A DNA stretch of 30,818 nt from Euryarchaeota archaeon TMED117 (GTDB lineage Archaea; Thermoplasmatota; Poseidoniia; Poseidoniales; Poseidoniaceae), in assembly GCA_002171315.2 (NCBI GenBank), contig NHFS02000040.1, forward strand, positions 1 to 30,818. Direction: 5' to 3'. A model generated the notes under the pieces. That model saw only the letters and a list, made by a program, of their open reading frames with translations, was not told where the DNA came from and did no database searches. The translations under genes and the position numbers were made by a program. Shown piece after piece: positions 15,366 to 23,314 of the stretch. Within the stretch, counting starts at the first letter, position 1, and every line of letters starts with the position of its first letter.

Positions 15366-16637
15366 ATGGCTTTCCGTGATCATTTGACTCATGCTCGGCT
15401 TGTCCAAGATGAGACAAGTCTCATTCATGGCGTTTGGAATTACAGCAGAGAACACAATCATCCAATGTTACTTTTTGATAACATATCTGAGGCTCAAGGC
15501 CAAAAAATTGCTGTGAATATGCTTACGAGAGATAGGCTCTGTGAGGCAATTGGAATTCAACCAGATGTTTACATCGATACACTTGCATGGGCAATGAAGA
15601 ATCCAAGTGAACCCGTGATTGTTTCTCCTTCAGATGCTCCTGTGTATGATTGCATGCAAGATGAGGTCGATTTGACTGCTTTACCTATTCCTCATCACTG
15701 GCCACAAGATCGTGGGAGATACATGTCTGCTAGCGTTATTATCGCTGAAGTTGATGGAAGGAGAAATATGAGTTTTCACCGGCAATTCTTGCTTGATGAA
15801 TCTCATCTTGTCGTTCGACTTGTACCTCGTCACCTTCGAACTATGGTCGACGAGGCGAGAGCAAAGGGTCATGAGGTGAACATCGCTATCGTGAATGCTC
15901 CAGATCCAGTTGTTCTTCTTGCGGGAGCTATGTCATTTGATGAGCCCATTGATGAGTTAACCATAGCAGCAGCTCTTCATCAAAAACTCTACGACACATC
16001 GCTTGAACTCGTAGCATTGCCAAATGGTATTCAAGTTCCTGCAAATGCTGAATATGCAATGTGGGGGCGTATTACAACAGAAGATGGAGATGAAGGCCCA
16101 TATGTTGACATTACTGGGACAGTTGATGATGTTCGACAAGAACCTGTCATCGAAGTTGACGGAGTACTTCATCGAAATGACCCTATTTTCCATGCACTGA
16201 TACCAGGTGAGGCTGAACATAAGACCCTGATGGGTTTGCCAAGAGCACCGACGATCAAGGATGCGGTTTCAGAAGTTGTCGATTGCATCGACGTTCACAT
16301 GACAGAAGGGGGCTGTGGATGGCTTGCTGCAGTTGTAAAGATTCGAAAACATTCTGAAGAAGATTCAAAGAAGGCTATTGAAGCAGCCTTGGCAGGTCAT
16401 CGTTCGATGAAAATGGTTACAATTGTCGATGAGGACATCGATATTGGAAACCCAGTTCGTGTTGAATGGGCAATGGTGACTCGTTGGCAACCTGATCGAG
16501 ATACCTATATTTTCAGTGATCAGAAAGGTTCGAGTCTCGACCCTTCTCGTTACGCTGACGGAAAGACATCCAAGGTTGGCTTCGACGCAACCATCCATCA
16601 CGAAGATAACCCAGAAGGCTATCAGAGTGTCCAATAG
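15366..16637 (+). CDS. UbiD-family decarboxylase, candidate anhydromevalonate phosphate decarboxylase
   Basis: UbiD enzymes decarboxylate unsaturated acids with prenylated FMN. The 423-residue chain shows DLTALPIPHHWPQDRGRYMSAS (102-123, in two blocks), the cofactor-phosphate region NMSFHRQ (134-140), VPANAEYAMWGRI (224-236) with a candidate catalytic Glu229, and EGPY (243-246). In the archaeal mevalonate pathway a UbiD homologue converts trans-anhydromevalonate 5-phosphate to isopentenyl phosphate, the substrate of IPK. IPK and IDI-GGPPS lie 4-7 kb away, so this is the favoured role; a menaquinone-type or aromatic-acid role is the alternative. Start ATG at 15366 removes a 23-residue extension overlapping the previous gene. 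No prenyl-FMN synthase (UbiX) is in the window. Confidence 0.85.
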   Translation: MAFRDHLTHARLVQDETSLIHGVWNYSREHNHPMLLFDNISEAQGQKIAVNMLTRDRLCEAIGIQPDVYIDTLAWAMKNPSEPVIVSPSDAPVYDCMQDEVDLTALPIPHHWPQDRGRYMSASVIIAEVDGRRNMSFHRQFLLDESHLVVRLVPRHLRTMVDEARAKGHEVNIAIVNAPDPVVLLAGAMSFDEPIDELTIAAALHQKLYDTSLELVALPNGIQVPANAEYAMWGRITTEDGDEGPYVDITGTVDDVRQEPVIEVDGVLHRNDPIFHALIPGEAEHKTLMGLPRAPTIKDAVSEVVDCIDVHMTEGGCGWLAAVVKIRKHSEEDSKKAIEAALAGHRSMKMVTIVDEDIDIGNPVRVEWAMVTRWQPDRDTYIFSDQKGSSLDPSRYADGKTSKVGFDATIHHEDNPEGYQSVQ

Positions 16638-16647
16638 GAGGGTCGCC

Positions 16648-17676
16648 ATGCGAGAGCATAGTGGAGATAATCTGCAACATCCACGAAGAAATTTGGGTAA
16701 TCGGTATCGCTCCCAAGCTCAGAAGTTTGTTCGTTTAGCGAAAAGTGATCCTGAACGTTCAGGTTCTAATTTTCAATGGGCAGAGCAAAACGCAAGACAA
16801 GCGATCTTGCATGATTTCACGGATGAAAGAAATTGGCGATGCCTTGCAGACATCAAAGTACAACTCAACGATAACGATGGATTAGGAATTGTACTGGAAG
16901 ATGTATTCACGGTTCTTGGCAGAGAAGTCAAACAGTTTGAAAAGTTGAAGAATCTGAATTATATTGAGTATGGACTTGAACTTTTAGAGGCTGCATTTTC
17001 CAGAGACCCTCTCACGGCAGATGCTTGGTGGGAAGCGCTTGTAATTCGCGGCGGTGGTGATGCTCAAAGCGATGAAGTTCTCCTTGAGATTGCTGATTTT
17101 GCAGACCGCTGTAGGGATTTAGATTTCCGTGACCAACGTGCTAACATCATCTATGGAAGAAGAATTGAGCAATTACGAATTCAAGGGTTTGAGGATCTGT
17201 TCATTGAATTATGCAGGCATTTACTCGCTCATCGACCTTCAAATCACGAATTATGGATGCAACTTGGACGATTGCATGAACGAAGAGAAGAGACGGATTC
17301 CGCATGGTCATGCTACGATCATGTCCAAACCCTGCGCCCACATATTCTAGCACGTGATGAATATCTCTCACGACTTACTACGGCAATGGATGGGGGCGAA
17401 TCACAACCTTGGAGTGGTCCAGAACTCAAACATCGTACTGCTTTCCTAGAACAAATGGAATCCTTAACACGTCGTGTCCGTACAGTGGATTTAGAAGAAC
17501 AACCACAACCTGTTTCTGAAAAGCCCGATGAATTTATTCATCCAGATAAGGCCAAATTGGATGTCTTAATTGAATCTGAAAACATTTCCGAAGCATTCTT
17601 CCTAGCACGTCGACTGGTAGCCTCTGGAGAGGACTGGGCAAACTCATATCTTGAAAAATGCCGCAGTATGATGTAG
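16648..17676 (+). CDS. TPR-like helical-repeat protein
   Basis: A 342-residue soluble, almost entirely helical protein. Repeating amphipathic helices are visible, for example AEQNARQAILHDFTDERNWRCLADI, LELLEAAFSRDPLTADAWWEAL and LWMQLGRLHERREETDSAWSCYDHV, the last a good TPR unit. A Gln/Pro-rich linker near 295-310 separates a short C-terminal helical piece. The start is ATG at 16648, preceded by GGAGGG that overlaps the UbiD stop region. It belongs to an operon with UbiD and the Nudix gene. A protein-protein scaffold is expected; partner unknown. Confidence 0.75.
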   Translation: MREHSGDNLQHPRRNLGNRYRSQAQKFVRLAKSDPERSGSNFQWAEQNARQAILHDFTDERNWRCLADIKVQLNDNDGLGIVLEDVFTVLGREVKQFEKLKNLNYIEYGLELLEAAFSRDPLTADAWWEALVIRGGGDAQSDEVLLEIADFADRCRDLDFRDQRANIIYGRRIEQLRIQGFEDLFIELCRHLLAHRPSNHELWMQLGRLHERREETDSAWSCYDHVQTLRPHILARDEYLSRLTTAMDGGESQPWSGPELKHRTAFLEQMESLTRRVRTVDLEEQPQPVSEKPDEFIHPDKAKLDVLIESENISEAFFLARRLVASGEDWANSYLEKCRSMM

Positions 17677-17684
17677 GTGTTTTG

Positions 17685-18098
17685 ATGCGTCCAACATTTG
17701 TTCTTGCCTATGTTATTCAAGATCATAATCCCAATTCTATAATCAATGGTGGAAGGATTCTGATGGTACGTCATCCTGACAGAGGATGGGAATTTCCAGG
17801 CGGTCATATCGAACATGGTGAAACTCCAGAAGAAGCTTTGATGCGAGAGCTTCAGGAAGAAATTGGTGGAAAAGGCACGTTGATTTCTTGGAATACAGAA
17901 TACTACCCCAACGGATGGGTAGGATTGGTTACTGTTCATTCAGAAGACGAACCATTTCATCAGAAATCTTGGACGGTTGCTGACAAAGTTGTTAGCGAAG
18001 TTCGATGGTTTGAACAGGTGCCTCCATTTACCCACTGGGATGCTCAAGAGGTCATTGATTTGAGCCACTGGGTGGATTCTATAGAATTAGGGCATTAA
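17685..18098 (+). CDS. Nudix hydrolase
   Basis: Hydrolyses a nucleoside diphosphate linked to another moiety; substrate not predictable. The Nudix box (40-62) is complete: G-x5-E46-x7-R54-E55-L-x-E58-E59-x-G61. The fold starts with RPTFVLAYVIQ and includes RILMVRHPDRGWEFPGG. Length, 137 residues, is that of a single-domain enzyme. ATG at 17685 is preferred, 8 bases after the previous stop with GGTG upstream; ATG at 17658 would overlap that gene by 19 bases. It is last in the UbiD operon and overlaps the next gene tail to tail by 12 bases. Confidence 0.9.
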   Translation: MRPTFVLAYVIQDHNPNSIINGGRILMVRHPDRGWEFPGGHIEHGETPEEALMRELQEEIGGKGTLISWNTEYYPNGWVGLVTVHSEDEPFHQKSWTVADKVVSEVRWFEQVPPFTHWDAQEVIDLSHWVDSIELGH

Positions 18099-18102
18099 TT
18101 CT
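18083..18102. terminator. 7-bp inverted repeat with both stop codons, Nudix junction
   Basis: Arms AGAATTA (18083-18089) and TAATTCT (18096-18102) pair perfectly around a 6-base loop. The minus-gene stop occupies 18087-18089 at the inner end of the left arm, and the plus-gene TAA occupies 18096-18098 at the inner end of the right arm. The arms are AT-rich, so stability in RNA is modest. Confidence 0.45.
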
Positions 18103-19136
18103 TGAAGTCGTTTTGTCCACTCTATGTGGAGTTCTTCGTCGATGTTCGAACCGAGAACAACTGCAACAAGCATTGAATCTTGAACATGTTCCGATTGACC
18201 AATCAACCAATCCATTTGGTCAAACTTATCGAGTCGGTTCGCCATCATTACCATGGCTCTAAGATCTGGTCGATCTTCACCTCGTGGTGTCTTATCCAAA
18301 TTCTCCATACACCAAGTAAAGACGCCGTGAACATCATCTGGATGAACAGAAAGAGTAGGTGTTTCCTCACTTGCATCTCTTGGCTTTGCTTCATCAACTT
18401 GATTTTGGAAACGAATGGCTTGTTCATCTTGATGGTCTATTGTTAAATCCAAAAAGAGCGATCCTGCTTCAATGGCCATTGTCGGTTGTTGGGCTAGAAT
18501 AGCATGCGCATGACCGTTCCATGCATTTCTGGCTGCATCGAACATATGTCCATATCTTGCATGAATTCGTGTTGCTCCTATACGTGAAATTGCAATTGTT
18601 TCATGAGCATGGTTTTCCTTACGTGATATATCTCCATAGACTTGCAGTGCCATCAAATCTTCACCATTCGCTATATGAAATGCGGCTTTGTTTAACAATG
18701 ACAGGTCATGATCTCTGCTCGCTTTCGAAACAGACTTCAAACGTGTTTCTGCCCAAGTTAAATCCTCTTCAGCAGCAGCCGTATCGCCACGTTCGAATCG
18801 TTGCAAACCTCGCTCCATGCGAAGTCTACCTTCAAGGGCGAGATCCCTGGTATCAGGAGACCGACATAGCGTCAAAGCATGTTCAATAGCCTCTTCGAGT
18901 CTGGTATCTCCAAGCATTCTTCTTCGGACAAGATCGAATGTAGCCCGTTGAGCAGGCGATAGTTCAGGGAGGATTAATTCCACTAATTCTGCAGCATCAA
19001 GATATAATGCAGCTTCAATAATTGCCATCCAGTCATTCCAACCTGATTCAGACAACCATTGCTGTGCCACATCCAATTCCACAGGACCTTCTGTTCTCCA
19101 TCTTGAAATAAATAATCCAGGTGCAGTTGGCCTCAT
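18087..19136 (-). CDS. Helical-repeat (TPR-like) protein ending the exosome operon
   Basis: A 349-residue soluble protein of paired amphipathic helices, for example MAIIEAALYLDAAELVELILPEL, GLQRFERGDTAAAEEDLTWAE and ALQVYGDISRKENHAHETIAI, consistent with degenerate TPRs. No catalytic motif is seen. The start is ATG at 19136, overlapping the DHH stop as ATGA, so the two are translationally coupled. A reading from 19214 would run deep into DHH. It is the last of ten minus-strand genes from psmA onward. A second TPR-like gene of similar size lies at 16648; the sequences are not obviously alike. Confidence 0.75.
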   Translation of the reverse strand: MRPTAPGLFISRWRTEGPVELDVAQQWLSESGWNDWMAIIEAALYLDAAELVELILPELSPAQRATFDLVRRRMLGDTRLEEAIEHALTLCRSPDTRDLALEGRLRMERGLQRFERGDTAAAEEDLTWAETRLKSVSKASRDHDLSLLNKAAFHIANGEDLMALQVYGDISRKENHAHETIAISRIGATRIHARYGHMFDAARNAWNGHAHAILAQQPTMAIEAGSLFLDLTIDHQDEQAIRFQNQVDEAKPRDASEETPTLSVHPDDVHGVFTWCMENLDKTPRGEDRPDLRAMVMMANRLDKFDQMDWLIGQSEHVQDSMLVAVVLGSNIDEELHIEWTKRLQELMP

Positions 19137-20125
19137 TGTTTCAACTCCTTTTGTAAGGTCAAATGGGCAATGAATGAGGATTCCGCTCTTATGCGATCGA
19201 TTTCTCCAGTCCAACCTGCTGCACCATCATGTCCACCGCCTTCTCCACCATGTTGTTGAGCGATTTCTTGCATGATTTTACCGAGGTGTACACCACGTAG
19301 AGTAGCATTACGAGTGGCTCGAGCCGTCAATCTGGTTGAACCATCTCTAAATCGTGAAACAAGGGTTACATCTGAACCAACACCGAGAAGCATTGATGCA
19401 AGCCTTCCTTCGAGCGTACCCGCATATGTTGTTACCAGAGACCAATCGCCTGCAGCATGCATTTTAGATCGAGACATACCTCGCAATAAACTACCACGTT
19501 CACTCGGGTTTGTTTGTTCCTTTTCGATATGTTCTGAAAATTCAGCATAGTCAATGGCCGTATCTTCAAGCAAAAGAGAAGCGGTGTCGAACGACGATTG
19601 GTTTGCATGTTTGAAACGGCCAGTATCTGTGATCAAGCCTGCGAGGAGCATCTTACGGACATTCGTCGATAGGCAATTTGGGGCATGTTTTGATAGGAAT
19701 TTTGTGATAATCTCTGTAGTTGCACGAACATCCCATTGCAACATTAGGTCATCCTCTTTCAGTTCCCATCCATTGGTTGCGTGATGATCAATAACCAACA
19801 ATGGGACATCAGGTATGTCAAAACCAACTTGGTCTGGAGATCCTGCATCGACGATGACAATTCCACCCATCTTCGCAGGCCAAGCAGTTCCTTTTTCTGT
19901 GATTTTTCGAAATGGAGCATCGTATTTTGACACCATTTTCTTTGCTACTCTACCGAGGTGTAATCCACAGGACAACATTCCTGAGTGATAAGAGGACAAT
20001 GCGATTGCTGAACCAACTGTATCCATGTCGCCATTTTGGCCTGTAACAACTGGGACAGCACCGGTTTCAAGAGCATTATCAAGCCATGATTTCATGGCTT
20101 CGAGTTGTTCTTTTTGTGAACTCAA
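19133..20125 (-). CDS. DHH/DHHA1 family phosphoesterase
   Basis: Manganese-dependent phosphoesterase of the RecJ/NrnA superfamily, probably degrading short oligonucleotides or pAp/cyclic dinucleotides. Motif I is NGDMDTVGSA (31-40), motif II VDAG (about 92-95), motif III DHH (113-115), motif IV ITDTGRF near 170; the DHHA1 domain ends with GGEGGGHDGAAG. All metal-binding motifs are intact. At 330 residues it is closest in size to the NrnA group rather than full RecJ. The start is TTG at 20125, overlapping the prefoldin stop as TTGA with GAGGGAG just upstream; ATG at 20095 has no such site. DHH genes commonly follow prefoldin in archaeal exosome superoperons. Confidence 0.9.
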   Translation of the reverse strand: MSSQKEQLEAMKSWLDNALETGAVPVVTGQNGDMDTVGSAIALSSYHSGMLSCGLHLGRVAKKMVSKYDAPFRKITEKGTAWPAKMGGIVIVDAGSPDQVGFDIPDVPLLVIDHHATNGWELKEDDLMLQWDVRATTEIITKFLSKHAPNCLSTNVRKMLLAGLITDTGRFKHANQSSFDTASLLLEDTAIDYAEFSEHIEKEQTNPSERGSLLRGMSRSKMHAAGDWSLVTTYAGTLEGRLASMLLGVGSDVTLVSRFRDGSTRLTARATRNATLRGVHLGKIMQEIAQQHGGEGGGHDGAAGWTGEIDRIRAESSFIAHLTLQKELKQ

Positions 20126-20436
20126 GCTTCTCCCTCAAGTGATTTCTTGAGTTCTTCGTATGCTGTTACAAGTTTTGCTTCATGCTCAGCGAGACGTTCA
20201 GCATGCTCTGATAGTGTTGTATGGGTAGTCTTCAATTCCTCAATAAGTTCGTCACGATTGTCAACTTCGACCAAGACTCCACCGAGTTGTCTGTGAAGAG
20301 ATAGGCCTTCAGGGTGCTTTTCTACAGCATCAATTGTCGTTTTCAATTCTTGCAACTGAGCACGAACTGTTGCGACTTGATGGCGTGCATTTTGTACTTC
20401 AGAAACGACAACTTGGAGTTGTTCCATGGTGCTCAT
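20122..20436 (-). CDS. Prefoldin beta-like subunit
   Basis: A 104-residue, almost wholly coiled-coil protein: a first long helix (about 3-40), a short middle containing LHRQLGGVLVEVDNRDELIEEL that matches the beta-hairpin core of prefoldin beta ('VYK-x-G-x-LLV' type), and a second long helix (about 62-100). Prefoldin captures unfolded proteins and hands them to the chaperonin. It is more divergent and a little shorter than typical archaeal beta subunits. Start overlaps pcc1 as ATGA. Its place after pcc1 is the classic one and supports the call. Confidence 0.85.
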   Translation of the reverse strand: MSTMEQLQVVVSEVQNARHQVATVRAQLQELKTTIDAVEKHPEGLSLHRQLGGVLVEVDNRDELIEELKTTHTTLSEHAERLAEHEAKLVTAYEELKKSLEGEA

Positions 20437-20699
20437 GATTCATTCGAATCACTATTGGTTGATGAACCTGCGGTTTGGATTACCTTGAGAATTTCATCTG
20501 CAGCGATAAGACCACGTATGCGTGTGTTCCACATTGCTCGGAGATCCTTTGCGTTCGCTTCATGCAAGTTAAAACTGAACTGTTGATCATCAATCGATAT
20601 CGTTTCAGCCTCGCTGGCTAATGATTCTCGCAATGCTTTACGCTGGGTTACATCATCACGTTGGATTGTGCAAACCAAGGAAAAAGGCGTCTCCGCCAT
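20433..20699 (-). CDS. pcc1: KEOPS complex subunit Pcc1
   Basis: Dimerising subunit of KEOPS, which with Sua5 makes t6A37 in ANN-decoding tRNAs. The 88-residue protein has the compact alpha/beta signature: RKALRESLASEA, then NLHEANAKDLRAMWNTRIRGLIAADEIL, corresponding to the 'LRA-x2-NS-x-LR' helix of Pcc1. A Ser/Asn-rich tail of about 15 residues follows. It lies 6 bases after eL43 and overlaps prefoldin as ATGA, the usual archaeal neighbourhood. Confidence 0.85.
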   Translation of the reverse strand: MAETPFSLVCTIQRDDVTQRKALRESLASEAETISIDDQQFSFNLHEANAKDLRAMWNTRIRGLIAADEILKVIQTAGSSTNSDSNES

Positions 20700-20705
20700 T
20701 TTGAA

Positions 20706-21053
20706 TCACTCCTCTTCTTCAGATGCCTTACGCTCAAAGTCGAGTGCAGCTTGCTGAGCAATGAATGCCATATCAGCAGTAGTTGCACCTTCAACAGATC
20801 GTCGAAGAATACGTGCGTTAGCGTCGCTAGCACGTGTGAATGGTTCCCACGCGCCACCAGCAAATGTGTGTCCGCACTTTCCACAGGACCAAATTCCTAC
20901 GGATTGGCGGGTCACCTTGCGATAATGGCAAACCGGACATGTGTATTTTGCATTTTTCTTAGCCAATGCGCTGCCAGCATTTCTTCGTACGCTAACACCG
21001 TAACGTGCTCCAAATCGTGCCGTAGCCTTTGCTTTCTGGGTTCTCTTAGCCAA
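20706..21053 (-). CDS. rpl37ae: 50S ribosomal protein eL43 (L37Ae), TTG start, extended tail
   Basis: Zinc-binding large-subunit protein. Basic N-terminus with FGARYGV, ribbon ligands C39/C42 and C57/C60, then GKCGHTFAGGAWEP, all diagnostic. The start is TTG at 21053, directly after the Rrp42 TGA and about 7 bases downstream of GGAGGGG; no ATG is available upstream of the conserved N-terminus. At 115 residues it is longer than the usual 70-95, the excess being an acidic helical C-terminal tail ending ASEEEE. The rpoP gene often next in this operon is absent: pcc1 begins 6 bases later. Confidence 0.95.
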   Translation of the reverse strand: MAKRTQKAKATARFGARYGVSVRRNAGSALAKKNAKYTCPVCHYRKVTRQSVGIWSCGKCGHTFAGGAWEPFTRASDANARILRRSVEGATTADMAFIAQQAALDFERKASEEEE

Positions 21054-21839
21054 TCAGTTCCCCTCCTTTTCTGCAACCATTTCTCGTAGTTCAGTACACT
21101 TCTGCTCTGCGACCGCAAGAATCTCTGCAAATTCGCTCGGAGTGAACACTCCTCTTAGTCCCTTCTGTAGGGAATGGAGGTGTCCTTCATCACCGAGAGT
21201 AATGTGGATTCGCTCGTCTCCGCCCAATTCTTCTTCTTCAGATGGGTCGTAAACAAATCGTCCACCAGCACGTGTAAACGATGCCATGATTGGAGAGCCG
21301 TTGACTTTGAGTTTGTGATCTTCGCCAACATCAAATCGTTCAGCTGGAACGACTGCGGTTCTCAATGCTGCAATAGCAGCAAGTCCAGCAGCATCGAAGA
21401 TGTTTCCTCCGTCAGAAAGAACATGGATGTCAATCATAACACCCCATACTTTCTCACCAGGAACGATACAGAGTTCTTCCATATCGATGCATCCTGACTC
21501 ACGGATTCCTCTATCGACAACTCGACCCAACTCAATGGATTGAGGTGAAGGTGGTCCTGGCTCATACTTTCGGTGAGCAACAGGGCGGAGTTCAGCACCA
21601 CACATCAAGGAACCTTGTGTGGGTCGGTCTGGCCATGGAGTTCTAATTTCGAATTTTACACCAGCATAAATGATGGTATCTCCCCAAACAACCTTTGCAG
21701 ATCCTTCAGCGTTGTAGAGACAGTCGACTTCGAGGGAAACATCTCTGCTGTCCCACTGTCCACGTCCATCAATTCGCTGGTCATCTGCTGCAAGTCGCTC
21801 AAGTTCTTGGCGCAAGAGTGTAGGTACAAGTTCAACCAT
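21054..21839 (-). CDS. rrp42: Exosome complex subunit Rrp42
   Basis: Non-catalytic RNase PH-fold subunit that pairs with Rrp41 to form the hexameric ring of the archaeal exosome, which degrades and tails RNA 3'-5'. The 261 residues include RIDGRGQWDSRDV, GSAKVVWGDT, FEIRTPWPDRPTQG, ELGRVVDRGIRES and VMIDIHVLSDGGNIFDAAGLAAIAAL. The start ATG shares its A with the Rrp41 TGA (TGATG at 21839-21841), so translation is coupled. Confidence 0.97.
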   Translation of the reverse strand: MVELVPTLLRQELERLAADDQRIDGRGQWDSRDVSLEVDCLYNAEGSAKVVWGDTIIYAGVKFEIRTPWPDRPTQGSLMCGAELRPVAHRKYEPGPPSPQSIELGRVVDRGIRESGCIDMEELCIVPGEKVWGVMIDIHVLSDGGNIFDAAGLAAIAALRTAVVPAERFDVGEDHKLKVNGSPIMASFTRAGGRFVYDPSEEEELGGDERIHITLGDEGHLHSLQKGLRGVFTPSEFAEILAVAEQKCTELREMVAEKEGN

Positions 21840-22567
21840 CAGTTATCACCTCGTTCATATCGGCGCTTAAGCGCATCAACCATGAGTTCATGAATTTCTG
21901 AAGCCGCTTTGAAATTATATTCCATAGCAAGATTGAACTCTTCAATTGAAAGGTCTCCATCCATTTGTAAGAAGGCAATTTCTCCAGTGTTCGGAAGAAT
22001 TCCAACTGGTAAGTCGGCTTGTCCATAGTTGTCCTCTGCTTTGTCAAGGTCGAGTACAACTGTGTCTTCGATCTTTCCTGAAGCAACACCGACAATCATG
22101 TCACGCATTGGAATTCCAGCATCGGCTAGGGCAACTGCAGCGGCAGTAATACCGACGCAACGGGTACCTGCTTCAGCAGCAAGAATTTCAATTTCAACTC
22201 GAATCTTGGAACGTGGGTAACGCTCGACAAGGACAACGGACTCAAGTGCTTCCGCAGTAACTTTGGAAATTTCTCTTGAACGTCGATTAAATCCAGGTCT
22301 GATACGGTCTCCAGTTGAGAACGGTGCCATGTTGTATCGTACATCAATGACCGCACGATCTTGTCGTTGAATCTTACGTGGATGTGCTTCCATTGGCCCA
22401 TATACTGCTGCAACTGCAACGTTCAGTCCATGGGTAACCATGGCAGAACCATCTGCGGCAGGTAAGACACCCGCTTCAATTGATACTGGTCGCATTTCAT
22501 CTACTGTGCGTCCATCTAGTCTTTTTCCATCGTCTCGCAATAGCTTGACGTCTCCATATCCTCCCAT
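21839..22567 (-). CDS. rrp41: Exosome complex catalytic subunit Rrp41
   Basis: Phosphorolytic exoribonuclease subunit of the exosome. The 242-residue RNase PH fold shows LRDDGKRLDGRTVDEMRP, QRQDRAVIDVRYNMAPFST, FNRRSREISK, AEAGTRCVGITAAAVALADAGIPM and EDNYGQADLPVG, the last carrying the active-site acidic residues. The start ATG at 22567 overlaps the Rrp4 stop by one base (TAATG). Confidence 0.98.
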   Translation of the reverse strand: MGGYGDVKLLRDDGKRLDGRTVDEMRPVSIEAGVLPAADGSAMVTHGLNVAVAAVYGPMEAHPRKIQRQDRAVIDVRYNMAPFSTGDRIRPGFNRRSREISKVTAEALESVVLVERYPRSKIRVEIEILAAEAGTRCVGITAAAVALADAGIPMRDMIVGVASGKIEDTVVLDLDKAEDNYGQADLPVGILPNTGEIAFLQMDGDLSIEEFNLAMEYNFKAASEIHELMVDALKRRYERGDN

Positions 22568-23253
22568 TAGTTTTCACCTCGTTGTTGTTCAAGTGCATGT
22601 ACTGCATCTTCGAAATTGTTCATATGGCCTTCATCTGCCAATTTTTGAATCAGTTCACGTGCTGTGAACATGTTGTCAGCATCTCCGTGGATCCAAACTC
22701 GGCCGTTATCTGCGACGATAATTCGGCAATCTGTAAGATCTCTGATTCTGCTAACCATTGAATTGTTATCTCCCCGTAGTGTATCGATGAGATTGACTGG
22801 AATTGAAACAACGCAACCTTCGTTAAGTCTTCGCAGACCAATGCCCTTCATTGTAAGGACCATGTTGTGTGCCTCATCCACTTCTTGAACACGAGCGAGT
22901 GCTGCGTCTCCGATACCAAGGTGTTGTCTTGTTGAACCGAATTCAACCTTCCATGGTGCAAGTGACATAGGTAGGAGTGCTTGGAACGGTCCGTTCACGT
23001 CAAAGAACCACAGGTTGTTTCGAACTTCTGCAACCACGCCGACGATTAAGTCGCCTGATCGTGGCATGTATGCACTGTTGATTGGACGAACTGAAACAAC
23101 ATCGTTTTGTTCGTTAAGCCACCCGAGTCGGGTTGCGATGAATTCTTCGTTCTGTGCAATTGCACCAGAACCTGCGTGCTTCCCGGTTGATGGTCCGATG
23201 ACCATTCCCGGGGTCACTAGGCGCTGCTCGGCGCCACTTCGACCTTCGGACAT
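22567..23253 (-). CDS. rrp4: Exosome cap subunit Rrp4
   Basis: RNA-binding cap protein that sits on the Rrp41-Rrp42 ring. The 228 residues hold an N-terminal beta domain (RLVTPGMVIG), an S1 domain (about 64-135, with GDLIVGVVAEVRNNLWFFDVNG and GIGDAALARVQEVDE), and a KH domain (about 145-205, with SRIRDLTDCRIIVADNGRVWIHG). The start chosen is ATG at 23253 because GGAGA lies about 9 bases upstream and family homology begins just after it. ATG at 23289 would add 12 residues, and a reading from 23346 would overlap SBDS. Confidence 0.96.
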   Translation of the reverse strand: MSEGRSGAEQRLVTPGMVIGPSTGKHAGSGAIAQNEEFIATRLGWLNEQNDVVSVRPINSAYMPRSGDLIVGVVAEVRNNLWFFDVNGPFQALLPMSLAPWKVEFGSTRQHLGIGDAALARVQEVDEAHNMVLTMKGIGLRRLNEGCVVSIPVNLIDTLRGDNNSMVSRIRDLTDCRIIVADNGRVWIHGDADNMFTARELIQKLADEGHMNNFEDAVHALEQQRGEN

Positions 23254-23314
23254 TCTTTTCTCTCCAGTCCCGGCCACTGGACATCCCATGATAAAGGACA
23301 CCCCTGAGCCTGTG

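Noticed and set aside
20700..20705. A missed rpoP gene between eL43 and pcc1
   Set aside because: Only 6 bases lie between the two genes, so no such gene fits.
20661..21089. 142-codon plus-strand frame across eL43 and pcc1
   Set aside because: Cys/Ser-rich antisense product crossing two well-identified genes.
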